A stretch of DNA of 64,000 nucleotides from Albugo candida (GCA_040437565.1 JBDOQK010000086.1:17926-81925), one strand, 5' to 3'; numbered from the stretch's first letter, positions 25,740 to 38,235 are shown. Notes: generated by a model not told the origin, from the letters alone. A program made the numbers and translations.

Positions 25740-26424
25740 AATTGCTTGGGTATCGCTATAATTGAAAGATCATGGGCATCTCGCAACGTTTGCTATTTCC
25801 ATTCCTGGATAGCGTTGCTAGTGCTGTACATTTACACCGTCCACAGCTGGCGGTTGAGCTCAAGGCTTTCTAGCTCAGTCTTCCACGTTGGATCTCAGAT
25901 CTATCGGTGGCAATACATAAGCTCCAAGCTTCCATTCGATTTGTTCTTTTCGTGGGTTACAGCACTGTCACATGTGTCAATCTCATTAGCGCAATATCGT
26001 CAGACGTTTTTACCAATTGCAGTCTATATACTTCATCTATACATACTAGTCATGATTGCATTGATGACATTCCAGTACGCTCACGATCCTATATTCTCTT
26101 TGGTGATTATTTGGTTTCTGTCTGCAATTGCCAAAAAGCACGATACGTTCCCGAATGATTTCAAAACGCTGGATGATAGGGTCTAATCTTCTGGTCCGAA
26201 GTAGCCCAAGTCACTGCCGAGATCTTTGTGCTTTTCGCTCTCATTATGATGTTATTATGGATGGGTAATGTCCTACATGAAATAGCTTATACGAAGAGTC
26301 TTAGTGTTTACTGTTTTGTGTTTTAGTCAGAATGAGCATGTACACTCTGGAATGGGGCTTCCTGTGGATGATATGTCGGCTGTGGATTATGGAAGTAGTT
26401 GTTAATGATAGTAAGCATCTGTAG
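25740..26424 (+). pseudogene. TspO/tryptophan-rich-sensory-like membrane protein, partial
   Basis: Open from about 25719 without an in-frame ATG near its start. Several membrane helices follow: HSWIALLVLYIYTV, then PFDLFFSWVTALSHVSI, IAVYILHLYILVMIALM and FSLVIIWFLSAIAKKHD. The PF-x-WVT helix followed by a paired helix and FSLVIIWFLSAIA resembles the C-terminal half of the TspO/MBR-related family (porphyrin- or sterol-binding membrane proteins). The frame changes once near 26185, then continues VAQVTAEIFVLFALIMMLLW. A likely intron 26265-26326 (GTAATG to TTTTAG) leads to a last exon ending at 26424. The N-terminal half is missing, so it is a fragment or pseudogene. The family call is tentative. 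Confidence 0.4.
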
Positions 26425-29400
26425 CAGATCGGCTGGATTAACTTTGAATATCAGCGTTGTCGGAAATTGTCATGGACGCTTTTACTTCGGGAGATTTATG
26501 CACCTTCCGTAGGAGCTGATCCGGCGCGGTGGTTCTGTAGCAACTTTCAAGAAAGATGAATTACAAATTAACTTCTACAGTTGCCACTTATCACTCCGTA
26601 ATTTCTTCTCTACGCTAGAGAATTCTAACAAGCCTCAATGAGTAAAACCAATTTGTGGCTCGGCTGATGGCCGGTCACCATCCATTTTTCCTCGACAATG
26701 ACCTGAGATATGCTTTGTTGCTCTCTGCGTTCTGATTTACAAGCCGGAGTGAGTAGAATGTAAAATGAGAAGAGTCTTCGAATAGGCAAGGGCTTCCTTC
26801 CATTAGTGCGTCTCTACCTTATCTCGAATGGTCTCTAATGGCAGATAAGCAGGTAAAAGCGAGGGCGCTAAGTCTGAATGCGGACAAGTTTGATACATGT
26901 AAGCCTCGAGGGCCTTATAAGGTATCAGATTACGCATAAATAATTGTGGTGACTGAAAGTAACTTTGAGACATCTCATCAAGCAGCTTTTGACAGAAGTA
27001 GATTGCACAGTCAATTGACTACTTAGTAATATTCTATGTATTTTGTCGAAGGCACAGTGCTTATAATTACCGTTAGCATAGTAGCGATTTGAAAAAGAAG
27101 CACAGCGAAAATAAAAGCAATACGAGTTGTACCGCACCACTGGAATCGATAGTACAGACATGGAATCTCCAGAACAGCAGCAAATTGATATTAGTTATAG
27201 AGCACCACTGGACTCGATAATACAGACCTAGAAATTCGAGAACGTCCACAAAGCATTACCTGTCACTACATGCTTTTCCAACTGGATGATAGCAAAATCA
27301 ATAGAAGAATCTGTGTGGTCTGCTAGAAAGTGATTGTTACTTGGCTCAGTGCCCAATGAAAAACCTTGAAATAAATCCAGCATTCTCGCACGCAAATAGA
27401 AATGGCTGCCCTCCTGGTAGACAAGCAACAACAAATCGCGACAATATTACTGCATATGGATCTCTTATCCACAAATCGTGCCATATCCACTATTTCACGC
27501 TCATAATTCGAACCGCAACATCAAACTGGCAGCTCATCACTTTAAAAATATCCTTAAGAGGATGTGTATTTGAGAGCAATAGATCTAAAACGGTGGAATC
27601 CAAATCATGAAGTGATGCATATCATTGTAGCAATTCATAACGCTAACAATGAAAAAACGTGTCAACATATACTTTTTAGGAAAAGTTTTATCTGTAAGTC
27701 ATTTCTGTCTGAAAGAAATGATACACACTCATACAGATTCTTTGCGCTTTAGGATGCAATAATCACTGAAGCTTAAATGTTTTTATAGAAGCCAACTGAA
27801 CACAGCCAAAGAGCTAAATACTGAATTTTATCGTATGATACGCAAGCGTCAGTAGATCTTAACGCATATATGGCTGCTTTTTAACTTGATGCAGGTTCAA
27901 ACATCCGTCCAATCGTCATGATTGGATTACAGACCGCGATGGAAAGCAACTTTGCCACGGGGTTGCCTTTTATAATGGCAAAGGTAGTTCATTCAAAGGT
28001 TCTTAGTCTATGCATCTGGATGGTCGACCAGCATTGAGCTCTTTAGAGAGTATTATCGATAGCATTCGATGGCGATATCAGAAATAAACACTACCTAATC
28101 AGCCTGCAGTATCGGGTGATACTTCGGCGTTGGAAACAACGGCGACGCAAGTAATGTCCTCTGGCAACAATAAGGATTGACTTAAAACTTTCAAATCTAA
28201 TTTGAAGTAATGTGCTTCAGTGTCAGTTTTCTGTCCCATCAACGAATTTCCGTTTCGAAATGAACCCCCTTCACCAATAAGATTCCATTCTATCATTGGT
28301 AAGGAGCTTCTGACATTTCAAATTAACCACTTTATTCCCTACTTAATGCAATAAACGATGGTATACTGGAGGATCGCACGATTACAAGTCCAATCTTGAA
28401 TATATCTTATGCTTTAAATATAAACTTCTCCCTTGCAGGAAGCAGGTATGTTTCTGACCATGGACGCTAGCACAGCACATAAACATACATGCGCAATTTG
28501 GATTAGCTAAATAAGCTTCAAAGAGATACAAATATAGATGCAGACTATAATCCAGCAAAAGGCAGACCAACATGTTCACAAAATTTCCGCATATCTAAGT
28601 ATGTTATATCAGATGCTGTATAGACAAATGATGAGATTTGCATCGTCGTATTCCGTTATAAAAGATATTGTTTAATTCAAGCATTTCCTGCTAAAATTCA
28701 CTTAGTGAATGGAATGCATAAAGTCAGAATCATCTCAATGAGAAACATGGAGAGAATAAATGTCGTTACATTTATACTCTGTTTATCCGCAAGTCGAATG
28801 ACGCAAATGCACGAGTAACTGGACAGAGTATCAGAACAATGTAGGGATGATAAGCTGATCTTTCAAAGTAGATGTTTTGTATCGTAGCTCTAGATCTACT
28901 CCATAAACGCACTCTCGCAAAAGAATTGAAAAGCAAGATCGTTTCATTCACGGACGCGCATAGCACATTCGAAAGTACTTCCGACCTAAACCGTTTATAT
29001 ATATGATTTTTCACGTGAAGTAGCATTAGAAATTTCGTAAGAGCAATTTTTACGCTCGCAATTCAATGAAGATTTTATTGTATTGAGTTTGACTTTAGAC
29101 ATTCCACGGGACAGGTGAAAAAAGATATGGAAGAGATTATCGAGGGTATGATCAAGCAGGGACCTCGTCAGAAATTCGTAGCTGTCCAAAAAAAGTGATG
29201 TATGCTTATTATGACACGTGACGAGAAGATTTATTACTCTCGTAGGTTGTTGCAGATCATGTTGTCTATACACAAGAAACGGTAGAGCTTCTTGAACGTG
29301 AAACGAGGAAGAGCGTCTTGAAGTCCACGAACTTTCATTAAGATTTAGAAATTGGCTCTTCCTAAATACCAGTACATTTCATGAACAAAGTAAAACGAGC

Positions 29401-32400
29401 ACACTTCCTATCCCTTGAAAGGAGTCGGCGCTCACGCAAGATAAACCGGAAAGAGTTCGACAAGATCGGTGCTACATGAACACTGAAACACTTGATGAAG
29501 AAAGTTTACAAGATCAAAGGGCAAAATCGTACATATATGAGCACGAAAGCGACCATGTTTCTTCTACCAGCTTGAAAGCTTTCAAATTAAACACTGAGAA
29601 AAGCCGAAAGTTCTGGAATCTATAAATAAAAAACAGATGCACCAGTCCAAGTGTAGTATGTTCAACACGAATGTCTTTGTACCAGACCCAGCACAGAAAA
29701 ACTCTGGTAAATGTTTTGGAAATCTTGTGGACGCAATGATAATGAAACTCGAGTGGAGTTGCTCGCTTTGTGCCGAAAAAAATGTCCTTCAAATTTTCTC
29801 GCACTGATATCACAAAATCCAATGAACTGAATCCGAGTCACTTTTTGGTCTCAAAAATTTGTCTTTGAAGAAAATTTGAGAGATTTGGAGATTCCAGAGA
29901 AACATTACTTTGGAAAAGCACAACAAATAGTCGATTCTTTGTGGTTAAGCTGATTACTAGTAACGATGAGATCAATCCTTTTCTTCCCTTGATTGAGTCC
30001 ATGGATGGGATATACGATCGACTTGCGAAGTCAATGAAGGCGTCCGATTTTGCTTTTCACTTATGAGGAGCAGTCAGAATGGGTTCTGGATAAAAAAAAA
30101 GATTCTGGAGTGAGGGATCACTGATCGCGATCGTGCAACTTATTCGAAGATAAAGAAGGAGAATCCGCGCAAATTTGTGGAAGCCAATGAGAAGTCGAGA
30201 TGAGAGGAGTATATAGCGAAAGTTTGGATCCAATCGCAAATCATCAAGCGTAACTAAATACGCGTAAATCAAAATAGCCATTCGGAGGTCAGTAAGTCGA
30301 ATAAAGGCTCGGAATAAGCTTTCTTTTAGTCACGATCAATTGTCTCTATGTAGCGGATACACGTTTTGAGAGAGCGCGATGTTGATACTTCACTCCAATC
30401 CGTTTCTGAGATAGCAAAAGGATCAATACATTTTCAAATGTTCTTGGTAATCCATTCGAGCTACAGGAATCAATATGCTATCTCACGAGCAACACGGATT
30501 GTAAAGATGTTTGCATCGTAGACACTTAGATCCTACCAAAACGTTCTCCTTGTGCTATCCTCGTTTGCATCGGTAGACTGGTAATGTAGAGTACAAAATG
30601 ATGCTTTATCGCATTATTTTATTCGATGTGAGTTAGATCAAGTATCAAACTAGAACAACAGGAAGGATTTGACGTTCATACCCGCAGAGCTTCTATCCGT
30701 GATCAATCTTCATTGAAGAGCCATTCTTTGGTCGAACAGATGGAAACGTTCGCGTAATATATAAAAATATTCAGACCAAGACAACACGCTCGAGGATCAT
30801 CTACTTTACGTCCTAGCTTTTACTGATCGGAAAAAAGTTTAATAGAATTAAAGGTACTAAGAAATGCACACGTGTTACGATTATTCTGTCATACTCATTG
30901 ATGCAACATAACGAGAGCAAAGTCATTCAATCTTTTTCGTCTTAGATCTCAAACATTGAAGTTGTTTGAAGGACACAGGAAAATGTTCTCTCAGAATCGC
31001 TTCTGTTCTACGTTTAACGATACCGTAAGTTGACTCGTGACACTAGACAAGGTAACAAGCGGCTGGCTCTACTCGAATCTTGTTCAGATTCTAAGATCAA
31101 GTACGAGACAATTCAAAACTTCGATGTTGTGATCCATTTATATTGCCTCGAGTCGCTTCTGCTTGTAAATTTGGTGTTGCTACTACGTACCGTATCTGTG
31201 GCCGCGGACTGTTCATTGTTCTGTGATCATCAAACTATACTCCTTTTGAATATAAGCGCAAAAAAGATTTGTTAAAGATATCTATTGATGTGATCGTTCC
31301 CACGCAATGTGCTTAACAACTGATTTATAAGCTTCTTATCGACGGTAAAAAGACTAAGAGAAAAGACTTCGCCTTTTGAAGCAGGATCGGCGCGCAAAAA
31401 AAAACAATAGTAGTAGAATATGCGGTTCTAGATGCTGTTTCGATGCTTTACTCGATGTACCAGTGTCTTGATTTGGCATTATCACTTCAGTAGTATGATG
31501 GCCTCGTTATAACAGAACAGGAAGGCGTCGTAGTTATGTTTGCCGCCTTTGCGCACATGACGCAGGTTAGATATAAATTATTTGCATGGAAGAATCGCCT
31601 CATAAAATCAAATGTACAGCTTAGTTTATGAAATCCTGACTTCTCTTAGGTATGATATGGTTGTCATATGTGATCTTTGTGACGAATGGTACTATCTGCG
31701 CCAGAATTGCCTACTGTACATACGTCGAATGAGACGAGCACTAGTATTTTAATGTATACCAGTGAAATCTGTAGACAATTGCTACCCAGTCAGATATGCT
31801 TGGCATTTTTTCAGCCTAGAAAAACGATCATAATATCAGCCCGGTAAAATGTTACAGTTTTTAATAAATATATCTGATTTCGCAGAATATAAGCAAAAAA
31901 CCGCCCCAAGTATTCTATATGAGTATAATCACAGTGACATGTATGATATTGTGAGATTAAGCTTTCTTTTGTGGAGTGTTTCTGGCATGATGATGCTATC
32001 TTAGTACCACATACAAGTGTCTCAGATTCCTTCTAGCGCAATCTATGAAAGCCTCATTCAGATTGTCAGAGATCATCGAAACGAAACTTAGTTAGCAGCA
32101 AAGGAGTCTCGACCTTCAAGTCATATTGATAAATAGAACGCAGCATCAGTGGGACACAAAACCGCATCGTCAAAAATGAATTGTACCAATGCGCACAATT
32201 AGCCTATTTTTAGTATGAAGCACCTCTAAACGAGCTTAATTATCGTATATAACGTATACGATGCACCTGGAACGTGGATTGCACTTGGCTATAAAAAAAA
32301 GGCTCGTGTTGTAACGAATTCGAAGGCAGTGCCGCAAAATAAGACTACTCCGTCTATCTGTCCTCTCCGGTTGAGCATTACAAGCCAGGACAAGTACCCG

Positions 32401-32414
32401 AGTGTGTAAAAAAG
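26425..32414. other. Long stretch without a supported gene
   Basis: Six kilobases with only short open pieces. Coding-like debris occurs on the plus strand near 29.1-30.0 kb (EENLRDLEIPEKHYFGKAQQ, then NPFLPLIESMDGIYDRLAKS) and near 31.65 kb (VICDLCDEWYY, resembling part of a PHD finger). None can be built into a gene. A spaced 42-bp repeat lies at 27134 and 27202. Confidence 0.4.
27134..27243 (+). repeat. Imperfect 42-bp direct repeat
   Basis: GCACCACTGGAATCGATAG... at 27134-27175 and a diverged copy at 27202-27243, 68 bp apart from start to start. Function unknown. Confidence 0.7.
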
Positions 32415-32486
32415 GTGTACGGATTGGCTGATTTGATGCCACGTGTCAGAAATAGCCATTTAATATTACGTATGCAAGAGAAAAAC

Positions 32487-34441
32487 ATGGTGCGCTCTAC
32501 GCTGTATGTGTTGCTTCTCAGTGTGCTAGTATCAATGTATGGGAAGCTACAATCCATCTATGTACAGCTAGCAGCATGCATTTTTAATGCGACGAGAGGA
32601 ATACATAGCGACATCCTAACGTGTCACCGGTGCCTCGTCACGTTTTATCGGTAACAGGATCGATTTGATCCAAGCCAGCCATCTCTACAGACTCTACTGG
32701 GTTCATGGACGTCATACAGATCTGGCAAAATTAGTTTTTATCACATTGTAATTCTAAGAACACATGTCGTATATCTGCTTCTACAACCGAATCAAATATC
32801 TTTACTAGAAGGGGCTATCAGCAGGCTATCAGCAGGCTATCAGCAGGCTACCAGTACAGGAAAATCAAATATGATCGAGAACAGTGTTTATCTACTCGCA
32901 GCGTCAATTAGAAAAACGGAGATGAATGAGAATGATATATTTATTTATCCTCGCAAACGGAACAATGATGAATCGTTGAGCATGCGCAAACAAGTATTAA
33001 AATTTGCGTTATTTTTCGAAACTAATCTACCAGCTAGTGTTGAAGCTGATCGAGAATCGAAACCTCCTCCAATTTTGCCCCAAACTCGAAAAATCGCAAA
33101 TGAAAACATCTTGGGACCTGACATTCTACACAAAGATCGATCATCGATGCGATGCATCATCATATCTTCTCATTACCAAGAAGCTGTTTGGGAATGTCTG
33201 GCTATGCATAGAGAGTCATTAGCCATCCGAACCTATTTCTTATTTTATAGGACGTCTCGTTCATCGGCTGAGTTGTGTGTCTTTCGTAGCATTCATGAAA
33301 CAATAGAATTCATCAGTAGCTGTAAGGGAACATTCTGCTCGAGAATGCGAAGTTGGGAACCAAGCGAATGTGAGAAAGTGGTCGAGATTTTTTCCATGCA
33401 GCGACAAGGTTCAAAGAAAAGAAATGAGATGCACGATGAGACAAACCAAAGTTCTAAACCTCCAAACTCATATGAGAAAAGCAAGAATTCGGAAGAAATC
33501 ACACAGATCCTCGAGTATCTTGCCCGCAAGAGGATGGCAAGAATTTCTTCCAGATCGTCCGCTAAATTGCAGGTGCTCGCACAAATCAACACACTCGGAA
33601 TACGAGAAGGCGACGAGCTCGTGTGCGTCAATGTTACTTCACTTATTGATACGAATACGGAATGTGTCAGTAATATCTGAAAGATGTGCTGGGAGCTCGG
33701 GTCGTGAGATTTTCGTCACCTACGAAAGCAATGGTACTGATGGGTGCTTCTGATCCGTTAAGGTATACGGGAGAAGAAATGTTTAGATGTTCACACGTAA
33801 GGCTAAAAGAAGCTGACTGCAAGGTGTATCTTGGTACCCAGACAATGAACACAGAAATGTACGAGATACCATTGAAGGCGCAGTTCAGCGATGAAAAGAC
33901 TGGCTTGTGCCACATATCGTACCATGCTCCTTCGAAACGACGCCCTTGTCCTGCGCGCATGCTGAAATTCTTTTCTTCAGGTTCCCAACAACCAAGAATT
34001 TACCCGCTCACAAAAACGTCGCTTTTAGTTGACACTTCAGGACCTGATTCGAAGAAAATAATGGCGCCAAAACAGAACCACAAAGTGAAAGGTAGTCAAA
34101 GGACATGTCTTAAAATCTAAGAGATCCTTTATGCTTTCTGTTTCGAGCACCAAGCATTAATTTTTCCAGATCCCATACATTCTCGCGACCAAGTTGCCAT
34201 TTACAAATTCACCAATGGCCGCATTCCAGCAGGGTTATCGCATCCTAAACACCATATCAAGTATTACAATGTGGAAGATATAGCAACTCAAAAGATCTAT
34301 TCGCAATCGTTATCAAATTCTGGCACAGAACCTTGGCCTGCTGGTAACAGTATCGCGTTTGTGGAGTACGAACGTGAAAATTCAAAGCTGACATGTTGTG
34401 TCAGCTGCCTTCTCCAACATATAGAAGTATACTTATCTTAG
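32487..34441 (+). CDS. CHXC-type secreted effector candidate 1
   Basis: Exon 1 (32487-32650) encodes a signal peptide (MVRSTLYVLLLSVLVSMYG core) and then CHRC at residues 46-49 (32622-32633). A GTAACA donor at 32651 and an AG at 32820-32821 define an in-frame intron of 171 nt. Exon 2 runs through the long frame containing 32871-33677, then a PDZ-like segment (GIREGDELVCVN). The frame then changes once near the middle. An intron at 34092-34169 (GTAGTC to TTCCAG, 78 nt) precedes the last exon, which stops at 34441. Product about 570 residues. CHXC within 50 residues of the signal peptide is the mark of a described Albugo effector class. The body has no known domain. Expression and integrity are unproven; alternative starts at 32436 and 32472 are in frame. 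Confidence 0.5.
32812..32852 (+). repeat. 11-bp tandem repeat at a splice acceptor
   Basis: About three and a half copies of GGCTATCAGCA, the last diverged. Each unit offers AG dinucleotides (CAG), some in the same phase for exon 2 of the CHXC candidate, so acceptor choice could vary the protein by a few residues. Confidence 0.85.
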
Positions 34442-35190
34442 AATGACGAATCAACCACGCGAGGATATATTTGGATGCGTCCGGCACTATCAGTAATTCT
34501 GAAATCGTGTGTTGGGAATAGGATTTGCTCAAATCTAACATATAAAGCGCACCGAGCTCAGCTTGAACGGCCAGGTGAGATTCGGAAATGTACAGTAGAA
34601 ACACTAGGTTCATCGGAGAGCGAGAAATAATCTTGGTCTTATCGAAGGATAAAATAGGAGTGCGTTTTCATAATGAGTACTTCGTCCGACATGCTGAAAG
34701 CCTTTTTCGAGTATCTATATAGTAGAGATAGCTGTTGAACATGCTTACTTTCGATACATACTATACCTCCCATTCTGGATTTTTCTTAGAATCAAACGGC
34801 AGACCATATTTTGATGTCCAACGTTTACTTGATGATTCCTGTTGTAGTACAGTGCAAGACATTTGTAATCATACCATAAATTGCGTGGACAAGAACTCTT
34901 ACTAATACAATAAAAATTAATATAGAGCAGAATGCTCTCCATATACCGAAAGCGCATTGAATTGGCTTTCTTACAACGGAGCTCGATTGGTTGTATCTTT
35001 GTTTAGGACGAAGTAGTAGGAGGTTGAAGTTTGGCTAATTTTCGTGATTTTGTATGGAGAGATGGAAATTTGGTCGCATTTATTTGTATCTATTAATAGA
35101 TATATATTGTAGCCAATGAGAGAGCACTGGGCTGTAAATATTAGCCAATGAGAGAGAGTAAAGTTTCGGTTCTGTAATACATATCCAATA
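34442..35190. other. Intergenic stretch with a CCAAT-containing repeat
   Basis: No supported gene. A 14-bp direct repeat (AGCCAATGAGAGAG) lies at 35111-35124 and 35143-35156, just outside the transposase relic. Confidence 0.6.
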
Positions 35191-36541
35191 TCATGCTGTA
35201 AGGCAGTTCATGTCCATCAGGATGGATTTCGGCACACGTCGGTGCGAACGGTATTTCTTGACCGCATATTTCGCGGCTTTACCGCTTAATCTTTTGCGAT
35301 AAACGTCCATGTACCGTTGTGCCTTTCGGTAGTGGGGGCGTATCTCATCCAGAGTTATCGATTTCAATGCCTTTGGGACCGTCTTTTTCAATCCAACCCA
35401 GGATTATTTGCAATTTTTGCGAGGTATCGTTTGCCAGCATCCCAAAAGTTTTTAAAAAATTGAGGTCGCAATGAAACTTTGGGTGAAAAAAATATAATTA
35501 TGTGGCCAGAATTCACAATCAGCTCCTCCAACGTGCACTTCTGTTGCAGGAAATCGGGCTGGTTTGCGATAATTTTTCTTGCGCAGCATTTTTGTAACAT
35601 CGGAGGACACTTTTTCATGGCAGTCAAGCGTTAGTCCTGCACGCCAAAGACCGCGTTCCTCAAAAATAATTTTGATGTCCTCTGATTTTCCACGAAGTTT
35701 TTCGTCTGCATAATCCTCTGGGAAAGTCACTTCCTGATAAACTCCATCATTCTAGGTTGTCGACCGCATAGGGGGCCAATTCCCACCTGGACTAAGCTTC
35801 ATTCGATTTGCACGGAGAGCGTTGTTGGAAAAGGAATATAAAGGTCCCTTTGATTCCCACCAGTCATCGTGCTGGCCAGGGTGCATAGTAACACATGCGT
35901 TCTTCTGGTAGCGCAGGAAACCACCCTTGAATTTCTTCATCCAATGCCAGACGTCCTAAAATTGAGCACAAGAGTTCGCCCACATGAAAACTTATTCCTT
36001 GACCTTTCTTAAGCAATGGCAGCTGACCATCCGGCAGCCAGAGGCATTTCAAACCATCATTGGCGGAGAACGTGATTTCGTCAATGGTAACCAAAAGAAT
36101 TGTTCGAACGTTGGCTAATGGCCAAATTATTTCGCCTTCGATGGCTTCCCTCTTCGTTGAGATGATAGGTATCCGAGATGCTAGCTCCTCCATTTTGTCG
36201 AGCAATTCATGGCGGTAGTTAAGGACGTCTTCCCTTTGATGTCCATCAACATAGATGCCTTTTTGAACCTCACGGTACTTGATATTCAAGGCATTCAGCC
36301 AGTGCATCATTGTTTTCTCAGATATTGTTGGCGAATGATCATAACCCAATCCCACAAGGACCTTAGTATTTGTATGTTCAGTCAAAGCAGCGAGTTCCAA
36401 CCTGAATTTGTTTTCACGAAGGTACTTTTGCAAAGGCATAATACAATCTTCATCATGAAGGAAGCTTTTTCGTTTGGCAGCCTTCATCAGCATCGCACTC
36501 TTGGGTCTGAGTGTACGCAACGAGTTCTCAAGATAGCGCAT
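35191..36541 (-). mobile_element. DDE transposase relic (Tc1/mariner-like superfamily)
   Basis: Minus-strand transposase in three frames. The first (36541-35864, 225 codons, ATG start) holds YVDGHQREDVLNYR and then VTIDEITFSANDG, where family members have HDE...ANDG with the first catalytic Asp. The second (35940-35752) has KKFKGGFLRYQKNACVTMHP. The next pieces (35730-35452, 35627-35388) carry RGLWRAGLTL and the FFKNFW-DAGKRY region, where the final catalytic Glu is expected. The C-terminal piece (35391-35191) has YRKRLSGKAAKYAVKKYRSH. The central Asp motif is not intact, and several frameshifts are present. This endonuclease family is common in fungi and oomycetes as cut-and-paste transposons. 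Inverted ends were not found. Confidence 0.75.
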
Positions 36542-36715
36542 GGGGTGATTGCTGTAATAACAGCTCTCTCCATGTTGCTGATGACTGTGTCAGCATCTTC
36601 GATGCCATTTTCTCTTTCTTTTTCCCTGTAAAATTCACTGGCTGTATGAGGCTGTAATTCAAGAGAATTAAGAATACAAATGCAATTCACTCCATCTGCG
36701 TGGACACAATAACAT

Positions 36716-37398
36716 TTGAAAATCCAATGTGGCATGGAGTGTAACGAGATATCAAAGTATGCATTGGTTATAGCCCGAGAACAGTATCAATTAGCCCGCA
36801 ACAACAAAAGCGAATTACCAAGGACCACTGGCATCGTTGTATATCAGCAGAGCCTGGGCATACCATGTGAGCATAATTTCAATCAACTAATCCAGCACAA
36901 CACACCACTTGCAAAAGAAGACTTCGACTCACAATGGTGGCTCTACAGGAAACCCCCATTAACCTATCATTGCCAATCTACAGCATCAATAAAAAAAGAC
37001 AAGAAATTTGTGACTTGCTAACTTAAAAGATATCTCATCGGCAACATCACATTCAATTCAATTCGTGAACAATTAAAACAAAACACAACAATCCAAGATC
37101 CTCCGACAATCAGGGGAAGAGGCAGGCCATTAGGTTCACGCAATCATCCGACACAAAGAGATTATTCAGCTTTTGAATATGTCCAGGCAGGAAGTCGGGC
37201 TCGGATTTCTAATCCACAAACTTGCCGCCTTCCCAGATGCAGTATTTGTCAAGCAACAGGACATAATGCCAGGAGTTGCAGGTTGCGTCCTGCATCAAGT
37301 ATTAAATCTTATCAAATCAATCAAAAAGGATTGACTAAAATGATGAAATATGATTGTTTAAATAATGCATGGGGTGAGTTTAGTAAAAAGCGAGGGTA
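36716..37398 (+). mobile_element. MULE transposase 3' end
   Basis: The plus-strand frame 36716-37021 encodes SKYALVIAREQYQLARNN and LGIPCEHNF, the SWIM-like C-terminal zinc site of Mutator-like (FAR1/MULE) transposases. After a stop, a second stretch reads RGRGRPLGSRNHP and then a CCHC knuckle (CSICQATGHNARSC, near 37240). It ends near 37398. The catalytic part is absent; the DDE transposase relic occupies the position upstream, so the MULE may have been cut by that insertion or simply truncated. Confidence 0.7.
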
Positions 37399-37418
37399 AG
37401 TTTAGCAATTTCCAAGAT
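37233..37418 (+). repeat. 186-bp direct copy left of a gap
   Basis: Recurs at 37519-37704 across the 100-N gap 37419-37518. Contains the MULE zinc knuckle. Probably contig overlap. Confidence 0.9.
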
Positions 37419-37518
37419 NNNNNNNNNNNNNNNNNNNNNNNNNNNNNNNNNNNNNNNNNNNNNNNNNNNNNNNNNNNNNNNNNNNNNNNNNNNNNNNNNN
37501 NNNNNNNNNNNNNNNNNN

Positions 37519-37704
37519 CCAGATGCAGTATTTGTCAAGCAACAGGACATAATGCCAGGAGTTGCAGGTTGCGTCCTGCATCAAGTATTAAATCTTATCA
37601 AATCAATCAAAAAGGATTGACTAAAATGATGAAATATGATTGTTTAAATAATGCATGGGGTGAGTTTAGTAAAAAGCGAGGGTAAGTTTAGCAATTTCCA
37701 AGAT
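37519..37704 (+). repeat. 186-bp direct copy right of a gap
   Basis: Partner of 37233-37418. Confidence 0.9.
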
Positions 37705-38036
37705 TTATTATCTTCTAGGTAGTTGACCGAATAGGTCAAGTAATGAAATCTGAGCTGTACTTCAGAACATTGGAAACATTTTAATATCGTACCAACTCAT
37801 TTATATAGGACAAGCTGTAATTGGTCAGGCTTTCTTTCAGTCAATGAATCCTAACCGCTGCCAAGATACATCTATATGATACCGAAAATCGCACAAGGAA
37901 AGCTAATTTTTCAGTGAGGTTTGTCATTTCTTCTTCAAACGATCGGGGAATGAGACTAAAGAAATAATACGTGGTGATACTAGGATAAACACAGACCATG
38001 AGCTTAGGGAAAGATAGTGCATTCAGCAGCAATCTT

Positions 38037-38235
38037 CTGCTGAATTTGTTTTTTTACCATAAATAAATGCATGGTAAATTGTTTTCTTTTGGTTCCAGTT
38101 TCCTAATGATACACCTTTCACATTCTTGGCACCATTTTTCGGCATGGGGAAGAATCGAGGGGGACAGTTAGCTGAAATTATCTCTCCTGTATGTTTAGTC
38201 TATGATAGTTTCTGAAAATTCAATGGCTTATGGCA
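38037..38235 (+). repeat. 199-bp direct copy left of a gap
   Basis: Recurs at 38336-38534 across the 100-N gap 38236-38335. Non-coding. Probably contig overlap. Confidence 0.9.

Noticed and set aside
33293-33631. 112-codon minus-strand frame
   Set aside because: Antisense to the long exon of CHXC candidate 1; no motif.
32871-33680. XPF/ERCC4-like similarity (IRTYFLFYRTSRSSAE)
   Set aside because: A few residues resemble the XPF helicase-like region, but the nuclease motif that should follow is absent.
36209-36631. 140-codon plus-strand frame
   Set aside because: Antisense to the DDE transposase relic, which has clear family motifs.
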